A stretch of DNA of 64,000 nucleotides from Enterococcaceae bacterium (GTDB taxonomy: Bacteria; Bacillota; Bacilli; Lactobacillales; Enterococcaceae). Below the pieces are notes generated by a model, which was not told the origin of the DNA, ran no database searches, and worked only from the letters and a program-made list of their open reading frames with translations. The DNA is taken from NCBI GenBank assembly GCA_022649665.1, contig JALCOL010000002.1, positions 124,001 to 188,000 on the forward strand, in the 5' to 3' direction. Made by a program: the position numbers and the translations under genes. Below, in pieces: positions 50,209 through 58,149 of this stretch (position 1 is its first letter; every line of letters begins with the position of its first letter).

Positions 50209-50871
50209 GTGGAAGAAGCACATCTTTGTGTCACGCTGGTGCCGCTGTTCAATCATTTAGGTATCGCGGAGCAGCGGGAGATCAATTCGCTCGTGACCCA
50301 TCAAAAATTTAAAAAAGGGGAGGTGATCCTTTCGCCGGAGCTTTCCGCGCAGCTGACGATCGTTGCGCGCGGCGCGATGAAAGTCTATCAGCTTTCGGCA
50401 AACGGCCGCGAACAGCTTTTGCGAGTCGTCGAGCCGGGCGGCTACGAAGGCGAAAATCTCTTGTTCGGTGCGAAAAACGAAAATCTTTTTGGCGAAGCGC
50501 TGGAAGACACGGAGATCTGCCGCTTGAAGCAAAGCGATTTTCAAGATCTCCTCTTGAAACAGCCGAAACTGACCTTAAAACTGTTGGCGATCAATGCGGA
50601 AAAGTCAAATCAAGTCGAGCAGCAGACGCGCTTTTTGATGATGGAAAAAGTCGAAGAGCGGCTTGCCACGTATCTACTGGATCTTTATAAAGTCACTAAA
50701 GATCCGGAAGTCTTGATCCCGATGAAAATGAAAGAACTGGCGGCATTTCTGGGGACGACGCCTGAAACGTTGTCGCGCAAATTCCGGCTGCTTGAAGAAG
50801 AAGGCTTGATCAATCGCAAAGGAAAACACGTGCACCTCGCAGATCTTGAAGCATTAGAGGAAATCGATTAA
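50209..50871 (+). CDS. Crp/Fnr-family regulator (Flp-like)
   Basis: 220 residues from GTG 50209, placed seven bases after AGGAGGG; the frame from 50158 overlaps the Dps gene. The N-terminal beta roll (GEVILSPELSAQLTIVARGAMKVYQLSANGREQLLRVVEPGGYEGENLLFG) and the C-terminal helix-turn-helix (MKELAAFLGTTPETLSRKFRLLEEEGLINRKGKHVHLADLEAL) are complete. Two Cys (near residues 6 and 104) could form a redox switch, as proposed for Flp of lactobacilli. Flp proteins of Lactococcus affect zinc uptake, which fits its place at the end of a metal cassette. Confidence 0.9.
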   Translation: MEEAHLCVTLVPLFNHLGIAEQREINSLVTHQKFKKGEVILSPELSAQLTIVARGAMKVYQLSANGREQLLRVVEPGGYEGENLLFGAKNENLFGEALEDTEICRLKQSDFQDLLLKQPKLTLKLLAINAEKSNQVEQQTRFLMMEKVEERLATYLLDLYKVTKDPEVLIPMKMKELAAFLGTTPETLSRKFRLLEEEGLINRKGKHVHLADLEALEEID

Positions 50872-50882
50872 AAAGCGGTGCT

Positions 50883-50914
50883 GGGCGCAGGGAAACTTCT
50901 CTGCGTTCTTTTTT
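50883..50914 (+). terminator. Terminator of the metal cassette
   Basis: GGGCGCAG pairs with CTGCGTTC (two G-T pairs), loop of ten, followed by six T. Confidence 0.75.
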
Positions 50915-51281
50915 ATAACAATAACAATAATTCTAAATGCTTCAAATGTCTTGATATCATCAAGAATCAGGTGATTTACACAAACTTATTATGTTATTTA
51001 TTCATTTGGAAGAACGATAATAGCAAGAAACGGCTTTGTTTTGTTTAAAAAAATCATTATTTATCAAAAAAGGCGCCTATAAATTGCTATTTTGATAAAA
51101 TAGCGCAATTTTTCCTCATATAATAAACACTGTAAGATAGAGTTTTATAGTTAGGGTGATTTGGCAGCTATATTACTTATTTTGTTTTGGATCAAATTTT
51201 TGAAAAGGTTCTCAAATCAATTTTTATGGAAAAGGTGGAGGAAAAGCAATGAAGAAGAAAATAAAATTGGAGGGAAAACCA
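50915..51281 (+). promoter_or_regulatory. AT-rich leader and promoter region of the pilus locus
   Basis: No convincing gene in about 370 bases. A hairpin AAATTGC-TATTTT / AAAATAGCGCAATTT (51081-51111, a 2-nt bulge) lies just before TATAAT at 51119-51124. The best -35 candidate (TTGATA, 51092) is 21 bp away, so the promoter probably needs an activator. Two ribosome sites follow (GTGGAGGA before ATG 51249, TTGGAGGG before ATG 51282). Confidence 0.55.
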
Positions 51282-52880
51282 ATGAACAAGAAAGTGCAAA
51301 AAATAATTTTTGCAGCAATGGCGCTCAGTGCAATGGTTCCCGCGGGGATCGGTTTGTCAGCAGTCGTTCCGTTTGGAGGAAATACGCAGGTCGTTGAAGC
51401 AGCAGCAGATCAGAATAACCGAGAAATCGTCATTCATAAGTATGACGGATTGACAACGAATCCGCCAAAAGATGCAGGGACAGGTGAAAAAATAACAGAT
51501 CCGCATTATTTTGATGGTCGCAACCCAGTTGCAAATGTTCAATTTACGATCAAGAAGATCAAACCGGCTGTTGGACTAAAATGGGCTGACGTCGATCCCA
51601 AAGTTGACAGTACTTATCAGGAGGATACGACTTTCACGGCAACATCTCAAAATACAAATTCGGCAGGGACAGCGACATTTACTTTAGGGACTGACACGAC
51701 ATTTGATGGATATTATTTAGTGACAGAAAATGATTCTAAATCAGTCCAAACCCCGGCTGATCCATTCATCGTTCAGATCCCAACGACGGTCGAAAATAAG
51801 ACAACGCCTAACAATCCGACAGTTTTGTATTCAGTCAATGTCTATCCAAAAAATGAGTTGATCGATACGAATACTGATTTAAATTTGAATAAATTAGTTG
51901 ACGGCAAAAAATTCAAGGGCGCTTCAGCTGGTCAAACGATCCCATGGCAATTGTCCGTCAATGTTCCAAAAGATATCGTCTCAAACAGTGTGAACGCATC
52001 TGTTTTTGAGATCCATGATACCGTCAATGCAAATTTGGAAAATATTACAGAGCCTGTCGTAAAAGCCGGAACAGACACATTGACTGCGACGACAGACTAT
52101 ACTGCAACAATTACTGGCAATCAGCTCGACATCGTGTTTACGGACGCTGGGAAAACGAAATTAGGAACGCACACTGCCGATCAAGTCACGGTCGATTACA
52201 ATGCGGATGTCAAAAAAACATTTGAAACTGGCCGGATCGATAACGTCTTCAGTGTGAATTATACCGCTCCTTCGGGTGTGAAATACGACCAAGCACTCAA
52301 ACCGGAAAAAGCGGGCGACCCGAATACGCCGAACACGAACAACGGCAAAGGCAACAAAACAACGCCAGCGACATACACCGGCGGCTTTGATATTTTGAAG
52401 ACGGATGAAAATGCACATCCGCTCGCTGGAGCTGAATTCGTTATCTTGGTGGATGGAAAAACCGTCAAGAAAGATGGCAATAAAGTGATCCTTCCTAACG
52501 ACGCTGGGTATGCAGATAAGCTGGATGATTACACAGTTACCACGGGGGCTGACGGAAAAGCGCAATTCGTCGGTTTAGGATTGAGTGACATTGACGCAGA
52601 CACAGGCAACGATGTTTCGCGTACGTATACGCTGAAAGAAATCAAAGCACCAGACAATTACAGCATGATCGCGAAAACGATTGATGTCAAAGTCGATCTG
52701 TCAACACTGAAGAATGACACTCCGGAAGCAACGATCGTCAATGAGAAGAAATTCATTCTTCCACTGACCGGGGGTAATGGCTACATGGTATTGATCGTGA
52801 TCGCAGCGGCAGCCGGCATCATGCTCTTTGTTGCCAAACGCAAGAAAGATGAAGAAGAAGAAAAAACGGAAACGAAATAA
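51282..52880 (+). CDS. Major pilin, LPXTG-anchored (SpaA-like)
   Basis: 532 residues from ATG 51282; an in-frame ATG at 51249 with its own ribosome site would add 11 residues. Signal peptide (about residues 1-41), pilin motif VNVYPKN near residue 187 with the Lys used by pilin sortases, and an E-box-like YTLKEIKAPDNY near 455. Cna-B-type domains (FDILKTDENAHPLAGAEFVILVDG) are suited to isopeptide bonds, and a C-terminal LPLTGG, hydrophobic helix and Lys-rich tail follow. It polymerises into the pilus shaft. Followed by a hairpin and 230 bases before the sortase genes. Confidence 0.93.
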   Translation: MNKKVQKIIFAAMALSAMVPAGIGLSAVVPFGGNTQVVEAAADQNNREIVIHKYDGLTTNPPKDAGTGEKITDPHYFDGRNPVANVQFTIKKIKPAVGLKWADVDPKVDSTYQEDTTFTATSQNTNSAGTATFTLGTDTTFDGYYLVTENDSKSVQTPADPFIVQIPTTVENKTTPNNPTVLYSVNVYPKNELIDTNTDLNLNKLVDGKKFKGASAGQTIPWQLSVNVPKDIVSNSVNASVFEIHDTVNANLENITEPVVKAGTDTLTATTDYTATITGNQLDIVFTDAGKTKLGTHTADQVTVDYNADVKKTFETGRIDNVFSVNYTAPSGVKYDQALKPEKAGDPNTPNTNNGKGNKTTPATYTGGFDILKTDENAHPLAGAEFVILVDGKTVKKDGNKVILPNDAGYADKLDDYTVTTGADGKAQFVGLGLSDIDADTGNDVSRTYTLKEIKAPDNYSMIAKTIDVKVDLSTLKNDTPEATIVNEKKFILPLTGGNGYMVLIVIAAAAGIMLFVAKRKKDEEEEKTETK

Positions 52881-52885
52881 CCGAT

Positions 52886-52910
52886 AAGCAGGCAGTTCCC
52901 CTGCCTGCTT
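52886..52910. terminator. Hairpin after the pilin gene (partial terminator)
   Basis: AAGCAGGCAG pairs with CTGCCTGCTT; only a weak T stretch follows. It may lower sortase expression relative to pilin. A second hairpin GAGCTG-GACA...TGTC-(A)-CAGCTC lies at 53036-53060. Confidence 0.55.
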
Positions 52911-53109
52911 CTTACATAATATTTTTACACACACATAAAATCGATCTGGATCATTGTTTACAAGGAGGATAACCCTCTCGGCATAACCGAACCTGAATGT
53001 GCCGGAACGGATCAGGAGAACCAGTTGAGTCAAAGAGCTGGACACGATTGTCACAGCTCCTTACATAATTGTTCATTTACTTATCGCACATAGCAAAGGA
53101 AGCGGTTGA

Positions 53110-54036
53110 ATGAAAAAAGAGGAAAAAAAGAAGAAAAAAAAATCCGCTTCTTACTACTTTTGGGACATTTTGACAAAAGCGGCATTTATCGTGATGATCT
53201 TGGCGCTTCTTTATCCTTTCGTCAGTGAATCGATCGAAAACCAGCGGCGCGGGACCATTACATCGAAATATGAAAACGCGATGAACAAAAAGACGCAGGC
53301 CGAACTGGACCGTGCGTTCGAGTTGTCGCAAAAGTATAACGAGGCGCTGTTCGATCAGCAGGAAGGGCGGCCGTTCACTCCGGTCGATTATCGTCAGATC
53401 TTTTTATACAATCCAGTGATGGCGTACTTAGAGATCCCGGCGCTCAAGATGGACAAAATGCCGATCTACTTAGGGACTTCGATGAACGATCTGGATAAAG
53501 GGCTGGGACATTTGGAGCATACATCGATCCCGGTCGGCGGCGATAATACGCGCGCGGTGATCACCGGTCATTCCGGTTTGAAAAACCAGATCTTGTTCAG
53601 CGATCTGAACAAGCTTGAAAAAGGCGACGTGTTCTACGTCCATATTTTCAGCCGCACGATTGCTTACCAAGTCGATCAGATCGAAACGATCCGGCCGGAA
53701 GAAGTCGATAAAGTTAAAATCATTCCCGGGAGAGACTTGGCGACACTGCTCACATGTACGCCGATCGGGATTAACTCGCACCGCCTGCTCGTGACCGGGA
53801 AACATATTCCGTATTCGAAGAAAGTGAAGAAGAAAGCACCAGTCGTCCAGCGCAATTTCTGGAATATCCAAAATATCGGACTTTTGATCGCGTTCCTTTT
53901 GATCCTGCTGTTCATCTTATTCAAACTGTTCAAGATGTATCAAAAACGGCGCGACCGCAAAAAACAGGAAGAGCTGGAAAAGCAGGAGATCAAGAGTCAA
54001 GAAAAAGCTGAAAAAGACGATCAGGAAGATCAATAA
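53110..54036 (+). CDS. Class C (pilin) sortase
   Basis: 308 residues. N-terminal basic stretch, first membrane helix (ILTKAAFIVMILALLYPFV) and a second helix near the C-terminus (IGLLIAFLLILLFILFKLF), the two-anchor layout of class C. The catalytic His is in ITGHSGLKNQILFSDLNKL near residue 160, the Cys in LATLLTCTPIGINSHRLLVTG near 217, with the Arg 9 residues on. It links pilin monomers through the Lys of the YPKN motif. Downstream of the major pilin. Confidence 0.93.
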   Translation: MKKEEKKKKKKSASYYFWDILTKAAFIVMILALLYPFVSESIENQRRGTITSKYENAMNKKTQAELDRAFELSQKYNEALFDQQEGRPFTPVDYRQIFLYNPVMAYLEIPALKMDKMPIYLGTSMNDLDKGLGHLEHTSIPVGGDNTRAVITGHSGLKNQILFSDLNKLEKGDVFYVHIFSRTIAYQVDQIETIRPEEVDKVKIIPGRDLATLLTCTPIGINSHRLLVTGKHIPYSKKVKKKAPVVQRNFWNIQNIGLLIAFLLILLFILFKLFKMYQKRRDRKKQEELEKQEIKSQEKAEKDDQEDQ

Positions 54037-54053
54037 GAAGAGAGGCGGAAAAG

Positions 54054-54740
54054 GTGAAAAAAGACAAAAAAGCGAAAAGAAGCTTTCTGGCGCTTTTAAG
54101 TATTTTGCTGATGCTGTTCGTCGCGACGATCTGGGTCTTCAACTATCAGACAACGCTGCCGGCAAAAACCGTTTCCGCTGATACGATGATCAAAAATGAT
54201 GCGAAGCGCGGCGATTTCGATCCGAACGACTTGAAGCCGATCACCCAGACCGAGCTCTTGGCAAAAGGATTGACAAATTTCGGCGAATACGGCGGGATCG
54301 GCAGCATCGTGATCCCGAGCATCTCGCTTGCGCTGCCGATCTATAAAGGCTTTTCGGGAAATAATCAATATCTCGGCGCTTGTACCGGCTGGGAAGACCA
54401 AGTGATGGGAAGCGGAAACTATGTATTATATGGACATAACGGGATCGAAGGCTATCTGTTCAGCCATTTGAAAGACGTTGCACCAGGCGACGCGATCTAT
54501 ACGACCGATGGAAAAAATGTGTATTACTGGAAAGCGGCAAAAACCTTGATCGTTGATCAGTCAGAAGTCGGCTATGTCACAAGTACCCCGCGTGAAGCGG
54601 AATTGACGCTGGTGACGTGCCACGGCGGTGACGGAACGACCCAGCGCTTTGTCGCGATCGGCAAATTGTACCGCACGCAGGCTGTTCAAGAGGCGCCGGC
54701 GAAGATCACAGCGATGCTCGGCATCGACACGCAAAAATAG
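54054..54740 (+). CDS. Sortase, single N-terminal anchor (class A-like)
   Basis: 228 residues, GTG start with AGAGGCGG upstream. One N-terminal helix (SFLALLSILLMLFVATIWVF); no C-terminal anchor. His in NYVLYGHNGIEGYLFSHLKDV, Cys in AELTLVTCHGGDGTTQRFVAIGKL with Arg eight residues after. Differs from the neighbour in lacking the C-terminal helix. It may attach the finished pilus or the BspA-like proteins to the wall, or polymerise the minor pilin. Its specific target is not visible. Confidence 0.88.
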   Translation: MKKDKKAKRSFLALLSILLMLFVATIWVFNYQTTLPAKTVSADTMIKNDAKRGDFDPNDLKPITQTELLAKGLTNFGEYGGIGSIVIPSISLALPIYKGFSGNNQYLGACTGWEDQVMGSGNYVLYGHNGIEGYLFSHLKDVAPGDAIYTTDGKNVYYWKAAKTLIVDQSEVGYVTSTPREAELTLVTCHGGDGTTQRFVAIGKLYRTQAVQEAPAKITAMLGIDTQK

Positions 54741-54755
54741 AAGGGAGGGCATACC

Positions 54756-55445
54756 ATGAAGAAAAGCAAATTTCAGCGGATCATCGGTTTTCTGATTTTT
54801 TCTGCGGCAGCGCTCTTCGCTTTTTTGCCGAATGCATTCGCCGATAGTACCCAAGCAAGCGACATCCAGATTTTGATCACTAAAACCAGTACTGGTGAAG
54901 CACAAGGAAACAGCCAGCCGATCAGCGGCGTGCCATATACGGTGAAAAAAATCAAAAGCAAAACGCAAAGTCTGCCGACAGTTAGCGACCCTGCATCCTA
55001 CGAGATCGTGACGGGAAGCGCGGCCCTGACGCTTTCAGGCACAACGAATGCCGCGGGCAATCTTCAATTCGGCGCTCGCGATGGCTTGGTACCCGCGATG
55101 TATTTGATCGAAGAAGGAAAAAGCGATTATCCGTCGCCCGCCCCTTTGATGCTCATCCAGCTGCCATATCGCGATCCGGAAACGCAGCAAATGGTTTATC
55201 AGATCCATTTGTATCCAAAAACGGAGCATCAGACGGTCATCCCGCCGAATGATCATAAAACGACGAATGGACAAACTGGCAATGTGCCCGCACCATCTGC
55301 GAGAACCTTGAAAATGCTGCCGAAGACCAGTATCGCAAAAGAGACGGCTCTTAAAGGACAGCTGCTTACCCTGCTAGCAGTCGCAAGTGTGGGCACCGCG
55401 GCAACCGGGATCTGGTATGTTAGAATGAAAAAATCCGCAAGATGA
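54756..55445 (+). CDS. Minor/basal pilin-like LPXTG protein
   Basis: 229 residues with AAGGGAGGG upstream. Signal peptide ending AFADS, one Cna-B-like domain (ISGVPYTVKKIKS; LTLSGTTNAAGNLQFG; GMYLIEE-like AMYLIEEGKSD), YQIHLYPKTE resembling a pilin motif, then LPKTS, a hydrophobic helix and RMKKSAR. LPKTS deviates from LPXTG at the last position, which could direct it to one of the two adjacent sortases. Last clear pilus gene before the BspA-like set. Confidence 0.85.
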   Translation: MKKSKFQRIIGFLIFSAAALFAFLPNAFADSTQASDIQILITKTSTGEAQGNSQPISGVPYTVKKIKSKTQSLPTVSDPASYEIVTGSAALTLSGTTNAAGNLQFGARDGLVPAMYLIEEGKSDYPSPAPLMLIQLPYRDPETQQMVYQIHLYPKTEHQTVIPPNDHKTTNGQTGNVPAPSARTLKMLPKTSIAKETALKGQLLTLLAVASVGTAATGIWYVRMKKSAR

Positions 55446-55480
55446 AACGGTACTGATTATTTAGAAAGGAAGCGGAAACG

Positions 55481-58123
55481 ATGAAAGAACTGATCGAGAG
55501 AAAGGGCTGTTTTTTGATAGGAATATTGATCATCGTTCTTTCAAATTTTCTGCCCTTTCTGGCTTTTGCGCAAGATGAGGCACCGCTTTTTCCCTATGAT
55601 ACCGTGCAAGTCGATGGCGAAGAAAAAGAAAAAAATACTCTGGTATTGGAACGCAAAAAAGGCATACCGGCTGCACACATCATTTCGCTGAAAGGCAACA
55701 GAGATGGCAAGCTTTCGATCGCGAAAACTTCGGAGTTTGCGATCGAACCGTTAACAGCGGAGACGAATATTACCACTCGCCAAGAAGATGGCAAAGAAGT
55801 CGTCGAGATCCCGTTGAGCCAAGGGAAAGTGACGAGCTTCAAGCTCACGCTTGCCGGTGAAGGGACAGCACAAGCGCTCAACGCGACCTTTGCCCCGTTT
55901 GAAAAAGAAACGCGTTCACAAGGTCCAGCTGAACCGCAGCTGGCACTTGCCCCTTTTGTGTTTCAACTTGCAGAAATCAAAACATTGGCTGAAACGTCTG
56001 TGGTCACCAGCAGCTCTTCCGCTGCGAGGACAACGGAGCGCCGCAACGAAAAAGCCGCAGCTCCTGAAATCGCAGCTCCTGAGATCCCAACGATCCAGCG
56101 GGCCCCGGTCGGAGCAACGATCACGCAAACCGGTCTGATCGGAACGTGCAAATATGAACTTGACGATGCGAAAACGCTGACGATCTATCCCGGCGAAATG
56201 GATCCAGCCGTGAAGCCAGCCGGATAGGTCGATATGGCTACATTCCGCAATGATTTTCAGGAGTCGGTGATGCGAGTCAAATTCAGCTCGGATGCCTCCG
56301 GCGGAAAGATCATCCCGCCAAAAGACAGTTCTAAGTTATTATCGGACATAGCATCAAATGAACGTCAGAGTTTTTTTGCTGGAGTTCAAGAAATCGATTT
56401 TGCGGGAAACTTCGATACGTCAAATGTTGTGAATATGTCCTCAATGTTTTCAGGTGATCGCGATTTACAGACGATCAAAGGGCTTGATGATTGGGATACT
56501 TCAAAGGTAACGAATATGTCTTCAATGTTCGAAAAAAATGGAAAAATAAAGACATTTGATGATATCGGTAAGTGGGATACTAGCAAAGTTACGACGATGG
56601 CATCGATGTTCAGCAGCATGAGTGAGCTTAAAGAAATCAATACATTGGAACATTGGGACCTTTCGAATGTTACCGAATTGTCCGGGATGTTTTGGCGGTG
56701 CGGTAAATTAGTGACGCCTGGCGATTTGAGCGAATGGAATATTTCGAAGGTGACAAATCTCACTGTAATGTTTAATGATTGCGTTAGCTTGGAAAAAATC
56801 GGAAATATCACTAAATGGGACACTTCAAGTGTTCGCAGCATGTACTATACGTTTAGCGGTGCCAGGAAGATCACTACTGAAGATATTGGTGACTTAGGAA
56901 CTTGGAATGTAGCAAACATGACAGATTTTGTTGGTATTTTTGAGAATACGGCTTCTCTATCGGTATTGAATTTTAAAGATTGGCAAATGGGCGATAAAAC
57001 GAATCATGCTTCAACGATGTATATGCTCTCTGGTTCAGGAATCACTAAAATTATTTTAGGAGACAAAATAAACGTCAATATTGACTTGCCAACACAAAAA
57101 TTAGGACATGGGTCGTCAAATAGAGACACATGGAAATTTTGGTGCGGCGTTGGCGAAAATTATGGCGGCACCGAAAATCCGCAAAAATTGGAAGGTGAGA
57201 TCTTGAGCAGCAATCCATATATTCGATCACCCTACATGTTAAAAAATGATGCGGATACATATCTGATTGCTAAACCGAAATTAAAGGCAATCGATATTGC
57301 AGTTAAAGATGCCTGGGATAAATCTACGGGAATCGGGAATGTTGACTTTTATCTCTACAATGATCGAACGTATTCTTTGCCAAAAGGAGATGTTCAAGTT
57401 ACTGCTAACGTGTTTGGAGATAGGATCAGTTTGCGAACAAATGAGCTTGGAAATTTCAGAGTCGAGAGTATGCCGGCTACAAATTTTTATCAATATTTTT
57501 TCTATCAAATAAATGACTCATCAGCTTTATGGTATCAAAAATATTGGCCTCTGGTAGATGTCCTGGATGATGCATTTCTTCGAGCGAAAAAGATCAATCT
57601 GCAAAACACCGAGGCGACTGGTACGATCACACCGAAACCAGACAACCCGATCTACATGGTCCCGCGGGTCTCGATTCGGATCAATGCAACGGACGACAAG
57701 GGAAAGCCGGTCGCAGGGGTCAAGCTAGTACTGCATGATAAAAACGGCAATGTCGTCACCAAACTCGGCAGCAAAAACTTTGTCCAGCCGGTCACGGGAA
57801 AAGACGGCACTGCGACGATCAAAGATTACTATATCGAAAATCCTGAAGACTATAGTTTGCAATTGGACAAATCGCTGCCGGCAGGATTCGATCCGGCGAA
57901 CGGCGAGATCTTTACCGCCGACACGACGACCCCGAGCAAAACACTCGTTCATTTCGGCGGGGCGTACAATATCGATGTCAAACTGAAACAAGCTGAAGTC
58001 GTGCTGCCGATGACGGGCAGTGACGATCTGGGCGATTGGGGAACCGTTCTTTTCGGTGCCGGCGATCTAACACTGGCCGGCTTGATCTTCAAAACGATCA
58101 AACGGAAATACGGCTTGAGATAG
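55481..58123 (+). pseudogene. BspA-like (DUF285 repeat) LPXTG surface protein gene 1, interrupted by in-frame TAG
   Basis: One frame from ATG 55481 to TAG 58121, with a single internal TAG at 56225-56227. In the paralogue at 58150 the matching codon is TCG (GCC-GGA-TCG), so a C to A change explains it. Upstream part: signal peptide and N-terminal domain ending YPGEMDPAVKPAG. Downstream part: about seven DUF285 repeats (WDTSKVTNMSSMF type), a linker domain, a Cna/prealbumin-like domain and LPMTG with membrane anchor. Either a 248-residue secreted fragment is made, or translation reads through or restarts at ATG 56234, which would lack a signal peptide. Confidence 0.85.
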
Positions 58124-58149
58124 AAGTTCATAGAAAGGAGTGGAAATAA

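Noticed and set aside
51161-51397. 78-residue frame at the start of the pilin gene
   Set aside because: Out-of-frame overlap with the pilin signal peptide region and no ribosome site of its own.
52911-53109. Searched for a small gene or riboswitch between the pilin and sortase genes
   Set aside because: Only a short hairpin with the GACA...TGTC tip is visible; no open frame with a ribosome site and no riboswitch fold that I recognise.
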